Origin: Lautropia sp. | GTDB taxonomy: Bacteria > Pseudomonadota > Gammaproteobacteria > Burkholderiales > Burkholderiaceae_E | DNA length: 64,000 nucleotides | Assembly (NCBI GenBank): GCA_030532895.1 | Contig: JAUNKF010000018.1 | Coordinates: forward strand, 1 to 64,000 | Direction of reading: 5' to 3' | Part shown: in pieces, positions 16,004-24,142 of the stretch | Numbering within the stretch: the first letter of the stretch is position 1 | Layout of the letters: every line of letters starts with the position of its first letter | Translations under genes and position numbers: made by a program | The notes under the pieces: generated by a model | Seen by the model: only the letters and a program-made list of their open reading frames with translations | Database searches by the model: none | Told to the model about the DNA's origin: nothing

Positions 16004-18625
16004 ATGACGGTTTTTGTCGATGTAGTCAAAATGCTATTCTTGGCTGTGGTTTTTCTATCTAAGTATTCCTATCGCAAGTTAGTAAAGAGCGAGTCCAAGG
16101 GGCGCCTAGTCGGAAGGTTGCTTCATGATTATTTTGTCGCTATGGGCCCGCTTTATATTAAGGTAGGTCAGATAATGGCTACAAGGAAGGATTTAATTTC
16201 AGAAGAAGTAGCCGAAGAGCTGTCGAATTTGCAGGATAGCACTAGTGCAATGAGCGAAGAGGTAACCAGATCGACTCTTTCGTCGTCTCTGTCTAATTCC
16301 TTAAGTAATATTTTTTCCGAGTTTGACTATTACCCTATTGCCAGTGCTTCTATTGCTCAAGTACATATAGCGCGACTCCGCACAGGTGAACAGGTTGCGG
16401 TGAAGATCGTCAAGAAAGGTGTCGAAAAGAGTTTAAGATCTAGTTTGTCTTTTTATCAGTTTCTTTTTTTTCTAGCAGAGAAGTTCAGTAGAACTGCTCG
16501 CCAGGTGGGTGTTTGCGAGAGATTTAAAGAGCTTGCCTCGGTTTTATTAGATCAAACAAATATGATCAAGGAGTTGGAGCAGCAGGAAAATGTAAGGAAA
16601 AACTTCGAAGGACATCGTTTTGTCAATATTCCTAAAGCATACCCTGAATTTTCATCTAAGGATGTACTTGTGATGGAGTACATAGATAGGGTATCCGGGA
16701 GAAAGCTGGAGTCTATCTCTTGTGATAGGAAGAAGCTCGCGCGGAGGCTTCAGGATGCAATTTATACGATGCTTTATATGCACGGTAAGTGCCACGGAGA
16801 CCCCCATCCGGGAAATGTATTTTTTGATTCTGATGGTGGTATAACCTTGGTGGATTTTGGAATTACTGTAGATTTGAGCGAGGACGAAAAGTGGGGTTTG
16901 TCTTCTTTTTATTACGCCTGTGTCAGGAAAGAGTGGGAATTGGCTGTTTCAAGGTTTACGGAGCACTTTGTCGAAGACAAGGAGAATATTTTTAAAAGCT
17001 GGAGCGATTATCAGTCTCAAATGGCGGTTGTATTGAAGAGACATTTCGAAGATAATTCAACACGTTGGTCTACGATTTCGTACTTTAGGGATGTTAACGA
17101 AATTTTGAATTTTTTTGGGGCTAGGTATACAGCGACCTTCACCAAAGTAGAGTTGGTTTTTTTGAGTGTTGAGGGATTTGCGTCTATTATTGACCCTAGT
17201 ATTGACATTTGGGAGAATGCTCGTTTGTTTACGGATAAATATTCTCCGTACATGAGTGCCGATATTAAGAGTAGACTTGATTTTTCGTTTGCTCAGTTAA
17301 TTCCTGGGTCACTACGGCTTCGGGATCAGGCTGAAAGCTGTTTGGTTGCGCCAACTCACATTCACCGATACTTTTTTCCAAGTGCATACCCTGTTTTTGT
17401 GGAAAAGGCAGAGGGAGCGCATATTTTCGATGTTGATGGCAACTGTTTTGTCGATTTATCCGGGGGGTACGGGCCTCATATACTAGGGTACAACCATCCT
17501 GTTATCAGGAACGCTTTGCACGAAGGTGTTGATAGCGGGGTAATAAACGCCGTTGGGCATAGGGAAGAAATTCTGTTTGCTGATAAGTTGGTTTCTGCGT
17601 TTTCCGGGAGCGAGAAGGTTGTGCTTTGTAATTCAGGTACTGAGGCTTGCTTGAAGGCGGTGCGTCTTGCAAGGGCTTATTCAAGAAAGACGCGCGTCGT
17701 CAAGTTTGAAGGTCATTACCACGGTTGGTCCGATCAGGGTATGGTTAGTTCTTGGTTCAGATTCTCAGGAGGAGAGTGTCATCCTGCTCCGATAGAGGGA
17801 TGTAAAGGTACTGACCCAAATGTAGTTATGTCCACTTTGGTTTTTCAGTATGGAGATATGGAGTCTTTGAGGGTTATAGAAAGTCTCGCCTCTGATATTG
17901 CTTGCGTTATATGTGAGCCAATGCCGTCGTCTATGGCTAAAGTCGACGAGAGGTTTTTGTTTGAGTTGCGGTTATGTTGTTCGAAGTCGGGCATTGTTTT
18001 GATTTTCGATGAGGTGGTGACTGGGTTTCGGGTGTGTTATGGTGGTGTTCAAACTATTGCGGGTGTTGTGCCTGATTTGACTGCTTTGGGCAAGATTATT
18101 GGAGGTGGCTTGCCTTGTGGGGCTGTTGTTGGGCGTGCGGATATCATTGACGTTGCAAAAAGTTCGGAGGATCCTTTTTTTGACTACGATAACAAGGCGT
18201 TTGTTGGCGGGACGATGAGTGGTAATTCTTTGACATGCAAGGCTGGGGTTGCGGTTCTCTCTGAGCTTGGGTCGTCCAAAGGATATTATGATGACCTATA
18301 TAAAAAAAGCGAATATTTGTTGAGTGAAATGAGGCGTGTTGCGAATAGATTAGATATTGATTGTTTCGTTGATGGCGGGAGGAGTATTTTTTCTTTGATG
18401 TTTGGACATAGAAAGTCTGCTGTTTACAGGAAGAAGCAGGCTGGTAGCAATTTTAAGGCGACTATAGCTCTCGCTTATTATATGCGCAAGGAGGGTGTTT
18501 ATATGCCGGAGCTTCATTCGTTTATGATCAGCATGGCTCATTCTTACCGTGATATTGATGTCGTTTTGGGCGCGTTTGAGAGGAGTCTTGTTGAAATGTC
18601 TGGCGATGGTTTTTTTGTTAATTAG
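16004..18625 (+). CDS. UbiB/ABC1 kinase - class III aminotransferase fusion
   Basis: One uninterrupted frame of about 873 residues joins two complete enzymes. Residues about 1-430 are a UbiB/ADCK-type atypical kinase: YIKVGQIMATRKDL (KxGQ motif), SASIAQVHIA, VAVKIVKKG, MEYIDRVSG, HGDPHPGNVFF and LVDFGIT. Residues about 455-873 are a class III PLP aminotransferase close to glutamate-1-semialdehyde aminomutase: GYGPHILGYNHP, NSGTEACLKAVRLA, GHYHGWSD, FDEVVTGFR and the Schiff-base Lys in LGKIIGGGLPCG (about residue 696). GGAG at 15994 supports the ATG at 16004; a GTG at 15938 overlapping the previous stop is possible. UbiB proteins help lipid-soluble quinone synthesis, so a membrane-held amino-lipid intermediate is plausible. 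Low GC indicates transfer. Confidence 0.88.
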   Translation: MTVFVDVVKMLFLAVVFLSKYSYRKLVKSESKGRLVGRLLHDYFVAMGPLYIKVGQIMATRKDLISEEVAEELSNLQDSTSAMSEEVTRSTLSSSLSNSLSNIFSEFDYYPIASASIAQVHIARLRTGEQVAVKIVKKGVEKSLRSSLSFYQFLFFLAEKFSRTARQVGVCERFKELASVLLDQTNMIKELEQQENVRKNFEGHRFVNIPKAYPEFSSKDVLVMEYIDRVSGRKLESISCDRKKLARRLQDAIYTMLYMHGKCHGDPHPGNVFFDSDGGITLVDFGITVDLSEDEKWGLSSFYYACVRKEWELAVSRFTEHFVEDKENIFKSWSDYQSQMAVVLKRHFEDNSTRWSTISYFRDVNEILNFFGARYTATFTKVELVFLSVEGFASIIDPSIDIWENARLFTDKYSPYMSADIKSRLDFSFAQLIPGSLRLRDQAESCLVAPTHIHRYFFPSAYPVFVEKAEGAHIFDVDGNCFVDLSGGYGPHILGYNHPVIRNALHEGVDSGVINAVGHREEILFADKLVSAFSGSEKVVLCNSGTEACLKAVRLARAYSRKTRVVKFEGHYHGWSDQGMVSSWFRFSGGECHPAPIEGCKGTDPNVVMSTLVFQYGDMESLRVIESLASDIACVICEPMPSSMAKVDERFLFELRLCCSKSGIVLIFDEVVTGFRVCYGGVQTIAGVVPDLTALGKIIGGGLPCGAVVGRADIIDVAKSSEDPFFDYDNKAFVGGTMSGNSLTCKAGVAVLSELGSSKGYYDDLYKKSEYLLSEMRRVANRLDIDCFVDGGRSIFSLMFGHRKSAVYRKKQAGSNFKATIALAYYMRKEGVYMPELHSFMISMAHSYRDIDVVLGAFERSLVEMSGDGFFVN

Positions 18626-18651
18626 TCGGCCCATGCAAACCTTGGTTCATA

Positions 18652-18677
18652 AGTTAAGTGTAACAGTATGACGTTGG
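18652..18677 (+). repeat. Solo IS30-family end remnant
   Basis: This 26-bp segment matches 24 of 26 bases of 27789-27814, the end of the IS30-type element downstream (shared core AACAGTATGACGTTGG). No IS30 transposase adjoins it, so it is a leftover end. Confidence 0.65.
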
Positions 18678-18812
18678 CACGTAGACTTCCCCCGTCCTTG
18701 ATATTAGCCCAAAGTCGTAATGTCCCCTTGATGCAGGATGGCCCCTCTGTGTCAGACTAGTTGCCGCCCCGATAGGATCCATCATAAGGGGGCGAGATGA
18801 CGAGGAAAGCCG

Positions 18813-19281
18813 ATGGCACGATATGGCCAGAAGTTCAAGGAACAGGCGGTGGCGAGAATGCTCCCACCGGGGAGCACCCCCTTGCAGACGCTGTCTGTCG
18901 AGTTGGGCGTGAGTGTGCCCACCCTGGAGCGCTGGCGCAGTGATGCGCTGTCCAGGCCCGCGCATGAGCGGGCCTGGACAGCGGCGGCACGTCATGATCA
19001 CGGCCGCCATGGATGAAGCCACACGCCATGCCTGGTGTCGCGAGCACGGGGTCTATCCACAGGAGTTGGCGCAATGGAAGGAGGCTGCCACCCAGGCGCT
19101 GGCCGCGCCCGAAGAGCAGCGCGCCAGCCCCTTGCAAACCCGGCGCGACCGCCAGCGAATTCGGGCTCTGGAGCGCGACCTGCGCCGCAAGGACAAGGCC
19201 CTGGCCGAGACCACCGCCCTGCTGGTGTTGTCCCGACAGCTCGAGACGATCTTCAAAGACCACGAGGGCGAGGCAGAATAA
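18813..19281 (+). pseudogene. IS3-family transposase OrfA, frame-broken
   Basis: The frame opens MARYGQKFKEQAVARML and runs through a helix-turn-helix (LQTLSVELGVSVPTLERW) and the ERAWTAAAR segment, then stops at 19016. The rest of OrfA (TAAMDEATRHAWCREHGVYPQEL onward to 19281) continues in another frame from about 18990. Family members as I recall them read through this junction, so a frameshift or small deletion has split the gene. A perfect 14-bp inverted repeat (18948-18981) lies just upstream of the break. Confidence 0.7.
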
Positions 19282-20338
19282 TTTGTCTCAAAGATCGTCA
19301 GGTTCTGGCCCGGAACATCCTGGAAGCGCAGCGCAGTGGTGCGCGCCTGGCCCTGGCTTGCCAGGAGGCCGGCATCGACATCCGCACCCTGCAGCGCTGG
19401 CAAGCCCGGGGCGGTCTGATCGTGGGGGGTCGGCGCCCCGAGGCCATACGCCCCAAACCAGCTCATGCGCTCAGTGACGAGGAGCGCCAGCGCCTGCTGG
19501 CCGTGGTCAACGAGCCGCGCTTTGCCGATCTGCCGCCGGCCCGTATCGTGCCGATGCTGGCTGACGAAGGCGTGTATCTGGCCAGTGAGTCCACTTTCTC
19601 GCGGGTCTTGCGTGCTGTCGGCCAGACCTCCCACCGCGGCCGGGCACGAGCACCTCGCCCTCAGCGCGCGCCCAGCACCCACGTCGCCACGGCACCGAAT
19701 CAGGTCTGGACCTGGGACATGACCTACCTGCCAACGACCGTGGCCGGGCGCTGGCTGCACCTGTACCTGATCATGGATCTGTTCAGCCGCAAGATCGTCG
19801 GCTTCGAGGTGCACGACAGCGATGTCGATGATCATGCCGCCCGGCTCGTGCACCGCACGGCCCTGGCCACCGGCATTGCCCTGAACGCCCAAAAGCCCGT
19901 CCTGCATGGCGACAACGGCTCGAGCTTCAAGTCCACGACCGTGCTGGCCATGCTGCACTGGCTCGGCATCAGCCCCTCGTACTCACGGCCCCGCGTCAGC
20001 GATGACAACGCCCATGTCGAAGCGCTGTTTCGCACCACGAAGTATCGGCCCGAATTCCCGGCCCACGGTTTTGTCGACCTGCATCAGGCCCGCCAATGGG
20101 CGGCTGATTTCGTGCACTGGTACAACCACGACACCGCCACAGTGGTATCCGCTACGTGACACCCGCCCAGCGCTACAGCGGCGAAGATCTGGCCATCCTT
20201 GAGGCCCGTCACGTGGTCTACGAGCAGGCTCGGGCACGTCACCCACGTCGTTGGTCAGGCCACACCCGGAACTGGCGGCACATCGATCATGTCACGCTCA
20301 ATCCCGAACGCGATGCGGTGGTTCAGGCCACGGTGTAG
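19281..20338 (+). pseudogene. IS3-family transposase OrfB with frameshifted C-terminus
   Basis: DDE integrase-type transposase. The catalytic residues are visible in VWTWDMTYLP (Asp), LHGDNGSSF (Asp) and DNAHVEALFRTTKY (Glu). The main frame ends early at 20159 after WYNHD. The expected continuation, HRHSGIRYVTPAQRYSGEDL, is in another frame and runs to 20338. A single missing C near 20131 explains the shift. The N-terminal start codon is also unclear: the family start position reads ATA here. The element is probably inactive without help in trans. Confidence 0.75.
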
Positions 20339-20381
20339 GGGCACCCGCTATCACAAGATATTCAACAGCAGGCTGCATGAA

Positions 20382-20573
20382 TCAGGCGGCAACTATCTTG
20401 ACATGCACCGCTTTCTTCGCATCATCCATCCAGGCCTCTATCTCTGAGGGCGGGACATCGTAGTTTCGGCTGGCCTCCGCCACCGTGGTCTTACCCTGGA
20501 TGATCTCCAGTACTAAGGCCGTCTTGCGCTTGGCCGTCCAGCGCTTGATTTCTTCGTTCATCAACATGCTCAT
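20382..20573 (-). pseudogene. Truncated IS3-type OrfA fragment
   Basis: A 63-residue frame with the transposase N-terminus NEEIKRWTAKRKTALVLEI and a helix-turn-helix (TVAEASRNYDVPPSEIEAW). Family OrfA proteins run to about 100 residues; this one loses similarity after WMDDAKK and soon stops. A possible element end (TGTAATGACCC on the - strand) lies near 20625, inside the IS4-type fragment. Confidence 0.65.
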
Positions 20574-20628
20574 CGGTGTTCTCCTCGAACGATAACACCT
20601 GAGCAGGTTTTTAGTGGGTCATTACAGA

Positions 20629-20829
20629 TTACCGGTACGCGCCCTTGATGTCGGCCCAGTTCTCCAATGCCGATGGTATCGACCCACCCACGTTCTGGCT
20701 CAGCTGTTTGATCACCTTGCCCAGCCGGGCCTTCAACCGTGCATCTGGCAACGCCGCCCCGCTGATCTCCTCGTCCATCCAGTCGTTGTCTGTCACCGGC
20801 TCTGATGCTACGCCCTGCTGACCCTTCAT
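20629..20829 (-). pseudogene. IS4-family transposase N-terminal fragment
   Basis: The segment NDWMDEEISGAALPDARL and SIPSALENWADIKGAYR match the N-terminal DNA-binding domain found in Tn5/IS4-type transposases. It stops right after AYR, where the family continues into the catalytic core, so only about 66 residues remain. The break coincides with the presumed end of the neighbouring IS3-type fragment. Confidence 0.65.
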
Positions 20830-20991
20830 CTCTGTCTGCCTTGATCCCTCTCATCCTGACTGCCATTATGCTCGCTGACAGGCGGGTGATCGGCTTGGTG
20901 AGGGAAGATGTGGGTAATCACAAGATCTGAGCGGGGTGGGCGGGGAGCAATCCCCGATCCTACCGCGACCTCTTGAGACCAAGTGTGTCTA

Positions 20992-22053
20992 TTAATAAAC
21001 AAAAGAAAATGCGCTAAAGGACATACCCGCACTACCGACCCACCCCACTATTTTATCCCCCCGACGAACCTTTCCTTCATCAATAGACAAAGAAAGCGCT
21101 GCGGGGATGGAGGCGGAAACAATATTACCCGTCGATGAAAATATCGATTTGTATATATCCTGCAGCCCAAGAATCCTGCAGAATCGCAACCAATCCCTAT
21201 ACGAGGACGTGTGCGTGAACAACGCTTTAGCATCAGAGAGATCCGCCTTAGACTTCAGCCTGCTCATAACTTCAAGTATATTTTCTTCGCCGAATTCTAT
21301 CAATTTGTCTCCGAACGAAGTGAAATAACCACATCCGTTAGCAGCTATTCTTGGCGAAGCCGATGCGTACCTATCAAAACCATGTATAGGTATGTTACAT
21401 AGATCCGCCAATCTAGGAGACGACGAAAACTCAAAGGCCCAATCTCCATGACTGGAATCAGCATTGCCTCCTTTTAAAATAGTGGCAGATGCCGCTTCGC
21501 CGAGCGTAAATGACGGAAAACTCCACTCCAGCGAATCGACATCTTTTATATTAAAAACCTCTGGATAAACAGGCCCTCCTGGAATCATATTAAATTCGGC
21601 GTTTACAATCATCACTCTATTATAAATACCGGCATCTAGCAGAAGTTTCGCCAAATAAACCCCCCTTACCCAGCTCATACAAGCATCTATTATGTCGAAA
21701 CACGCAACGGAATTCATCCCAAGCGAACTGGCCACATGATAAGCACCTCCAGGCTCAATGAAGCCCCGCCCTATTCCAACATAGATCAGCAAATCAATAT
21801 CGCCAACTGCCACTCCGCTTTCCGCCATAGCTAACGTAGCTGCATCACATACCAAGTCTATAGGCTTTTCATGGTCAAGAAGCCATTTTCGATGCTTAGA
21901 TCCGGTCAGATCAAGACAAAACCTAACTTTTTTTATCACAGCGTCCAAGACATCTGGAGACGTGTTTTTGCTATGAAACTTTATCTCCTTAATGATGTCG
22001 TCGTTGCTAACAACTTTACCTGGAAAAGCAACTTTCACTGATTCTATATACAT
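20992..22053 (-). CDS. KAS III-like beta-ketoacyl-ACP synthase family protein
   Basis: A thiolase-fold protein of about 353 residues, related to FabH-type synthases and acyltransferases. The catalytic triad is complete: Cys in DIIDACMSWVRG, His in FTHTSSYRDW and Asn in SSTGNIVSASIPAALSL. FabH enzymes condense an acyl-CoA with malonyl-ACP; relatives form ketones, esters or amides. The His motif deviates from the usual PHQAN, which favours a specialised reaction. The start at 22053 gives MYIESVKVAFPGKVVSND, a typical family opening; a frame extended to 22107 would overlap the ACP gene. It is the last gene of the - strand operon, 19 bp after the ACP gene, so its acyl substrate is probably carried on that ACP. 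Confidence 0.85.
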   Translation of the reverse strand: MYIESVKVAFPGKVVSNDDIIKEIKFHSKNTSPDVLDAVIKKVRFCLDLTGSKHRKWLLDHEKPIDLVCDAATLAMAESGVAVGDIDLLIYVGIGRGFIEPGGAYHVASSLGMNSVACFDIIDACMSWVRGVYLAKLLLDAGIYNRVMIVNAEFNMIPGGPVYPEVFNIKDVDSLEWSFPSFTLGEAASATILKGGNADSSHGDWAFEFSSSPRLADLCNIPIHGFDRYASASPRIAANGCGYFTSFGDKLIEFGEENILEVMSRLKSKADLSDAKALFTHTSSYRDWLRFCRILGLQDIYKSIFSSTGNIVSASIPAALSLSIDEGKVRRGDKIVGWVGSAGMSFSAFSFVY

Positions 22054-22072
22054 ACTCTCTGCCCCCGCGAAA

Positions 22073-22357
22073 TCAATCTTTAGAACAACAGCGCAGCAAC
22101 TCAGCAACCAAGCCGTTCACGTCTAGCTCTAGGTCGGAAAAAACCTCTCCAGAAATACTGACGCCGGTTTTAGCCTCCAGCAACGATTGCAATTTAAAGG
22201 CATCCATTGAACTCATGCCAAAATCATACAATCGGGAGTCCGTCCTGACATCGGCTTCTTTAATTTTCAAAACCTCAGAGACACTTCTCATGGCAATGTC
22301 TAAGTATGCATTCATTTTCTTGGAGTCGGAAATCGTGCCTTTCTCTTCTTGCGTCAT
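22073..22357 (-). CDS. Acyl carrier protein of the acquired cluster
   Basis: A 94-residue carrier protein. The phosphopantetheine attachment Ser lies in YDFGMSSMDAFKLQSLL, where the usual D-S-L core reads S-S-M, so the carrier is divergent. The helices before and after (IAMRSVSEVLKIKEADV, ELDVNGLVAELL) fit the four-helix fold. AGGAG 8 bp upstream supports the start. It sits between the fatty acyl-AMP ligase and the KAS III-like gene with 9- and 19-bp gaps, the classic order for an enzyme that loads a free fatty acid onto a dedicated ACP. No phosphopantetheinyl transferase is present in the window. Confidence 0.87.
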   Translation of the reverse strand: MTQEEKGTISDSKKMNAYLDIAMRSVSEVLKIKEADVRTDSRLYDFGMSSMDAFKLQSLLEAKTGVSISGEVFSDLELDVNGLVAELLRCCSKD

Positions 22358-22366
22358 ATGCTGCTC

Positions 22367-24109
22367 CTAGTCACCTTCAAATGATCTACTCCCAAGAATA
22401 TTCAACCTGTTCTCAAGCCAAAGCTTTTTGCTCAGCTTTCGTTGAATCTTTCCGCTAGTCGTCTTCGGGATTGATCCAGGTCTTAATATTCCAATATACA
22501 CCGGTTTTACACCATGCTCAATCGTTAGCCTCGAAAAAATGTTGGAAATAACATTATCATAATTCACGTCGCCATCAAAATATCGTTTTCTCTCGGCTAG
22601 GATTACTAATTCCTCCCTGTTTTTCTTAACGAAAGGAAATGCTGCCACAAATTCTCTGTTTATCAAATCATTAGCCTCGTAGACGGTTTTCTCCAAGTCC
22701 TGAGGGTAGTGATTTACTCCTCGAATAATAATCAGATCTTTCTCTCGTCCCGTGATATAAATCTCCCCGTTATGGAAGAAGCCAAGATCGCCCGTTCGAA
22801 CAAAATTTCGAGTCAATTCACTGTCACTTCCCTTGTCGGAAACCACTGTGGCTGCAAACACATGTTCACTTTCTTCCTGATTGTTCCAATATCCAGCCCC
22901 TACCCAGGGAGCTGAAACCCATATTTCGCCAACTCTTCTTTCGGGAAGCTCCCGCATACTTCTCGGATCTACTACTAGGACACAGCTTCCTTCCAGAGGA
23001 AATCCATTACTAACAAGAGGAATCAGGTCCGTTGATTCACTTTCTGGTTTTATTAATATTTCATTGTTTTTGTATTTGCTCTTGTCTAGCCAAATGGTAG
23101 TTGGAGTGGCATTGGCTTTATGTGCGGAAATTACCAGTGTAGTTTCTGCCATCCCGTAAGAAGGTCGATGAGCGGCTGGAGAAAAACCTGATTTGGAGAA
23201 CTCCTCGCTAAATGCTTTTAATGTGGAGAATTTGACGGGTTCTGCGCCATTGACAGCCACCTTCCAGGATTCAAGATTCAACTTATCAGAATTAATCCTA
23301 CTGTTCGCCTCGACGCAATGCATATATGCAAAGTCCGGAGCAGCACTATGGGTGGCTTTATAACGATCTATCGCGGAAAGCCAAAGCATTGGTTTCTTTA
23401 TAAATGAAGCTGGAGACATGAGAATCGCCTTCATGCCGTAGTACAATGGCTGGAGCACATTAAGAACCTGTCCTAAGTCATGAAAATGCGGTAGCCATGA
23501 AACCAAAACACTGCTGGAACTTATATCCCAAGCTTTTCCTAGAGCTTTGGAATGCTTAATCGTTGCAGCATGCGTCAACATGACCCCTTTGGGAGAGGAC
23601 GTTGAACCGGACGTGTACTGTAAATAGGCAAGAGAACTATTTCTGAAAGATGTTTGAGGTCTATTTTTACTTCTCTCGTCGATAAGCCAGTCTTCCGGCG
23701 AAATTACTTTAAGATCTTTCCCGTTAACCTCAATTTTTCCTCTGGCTTTTGGTAGATAAAACTTAGTGGTCATCGCCAAAGATGGTCGGCAGTCTTCGGC
23801 GATTTTTTCGATGAGCATCAATTTTCTTGAGTTCTGAGGGGCGTAAAGAGGAACGGCAACCACTCCAGAAAGCAGGCAGGCGTAAAAAGCTTTTATATAG
23901 TCAAGGCCCGGCCCATAGAGTAAGAGCACCCGATCCCCTGCGCTTGTCTCTTTTGACAAAGCATAGGATATTTTCGAAGCGCATTCAAAAAGCTCTGAAA
24001 AGGAAAGGCTCTCTTCCTCCTCGCCAAAGTCGTTTAAGAAAACAAAGGCCTTTTTCTCTTTAAGTGAAAAGGCCCTTTCTCTTAATAAAATTGCCCAATT
24101 GTTCTTCAT
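22367..24109 (-). CDS. Fatty acyl-AMP ligase (FAAL)
   Basis: An adenylate-forming enzyme of about 580 residues that activates a free fatty acid as acyl-AMP and transfers it to an ACP. Motifs: LQYTSGSTSSPKGVMLTH (P-loop), WLPHFHDLGQVLNVL, the FAAL-type VNGAEPV and YGMAETTL, RTGDLGFF, ITGREKDLIIIRG and the C-terminal Lys in TTSGKIQRKLSKKLW. I chose 24109 (MKNNWAILL) because AGAGGA lies 5 bp upstream; the longer frame to 24139 has no ribosome-binding site. The neighbouring ACP gene supports transfer to ACP and not to CoA. Low GC, as in the rest of the operon. Confidence 0.9.
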   Translation of the reverse strand: MKNNWAILLRERAFSLKEKKAFVFLNDFGEEEESLSFSELFECASKISYALSKETSAGDRVLLLYGPGLDYIKAFYACLLSGVVAVPLYAPQNSRKLMLIEKIAEDCRPSLAMTTKFYLPKARGKIEVNGKDLKVISPEDWLIDERSKNRPQTSFRNSSLAYLQYTSGSTSSPKGVMLTHAATIKHSKALGKAWDISSSSVLVSWLPHFHDLGQVLNVLQPLYYGMKAILMSPASFIKKPMLWLSAIDRYKATHSAAPDFAYMHCVEANSRINSDKLNLESWKVAVNGAEPVKFSTLKAFSEEFSKSGFSPAAHRPSYGMAETTLVISAHKANATPTTIWLDKSKYKNNEILIKPESESTDLIPLVSNGFPLEGSCVLVVDPRSMRELPERRVGEIWVSAPWVGAGYWNNQEESEHVFAATVVSDKGSDSELTRNFVRTGDLGFFHNGEIYITGREKDLIIIRGVNHYPQDLEKTVYEANDLINREFVAAFPFVKKNREELVILAERKRYFDGDVNYDNVISNIFSRLTIEHGVKPVYIGILRPGSIPKTTSGKIQRKLSKKLWLENRLNILGSRSFEGD

Positions 24110-24142
24110 GGTTTCCTCTCGAATATTCTGGTTGGTCATAAT

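Larger units (their letters stand above)
18640..20870. mobile_element. Graveyard of insertion sequences between the two cluster arms
   Basis: The space between the convergent arms of the acquired cluster is packed with broken transposons. In order: an IS30-type end, a frame-broken IS3-family orfA/orfB pair, a truncated OrfA of a second IS3-type element on the - strand, and the N-terminal end of an IS4-family transposase. The second IS3-type fragment appears to have inserted in the IS4-type gene. GC is higher than in the cluster, closer to the host. Exact outer ends of the elements are not resolved. Confidence 0.7.
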
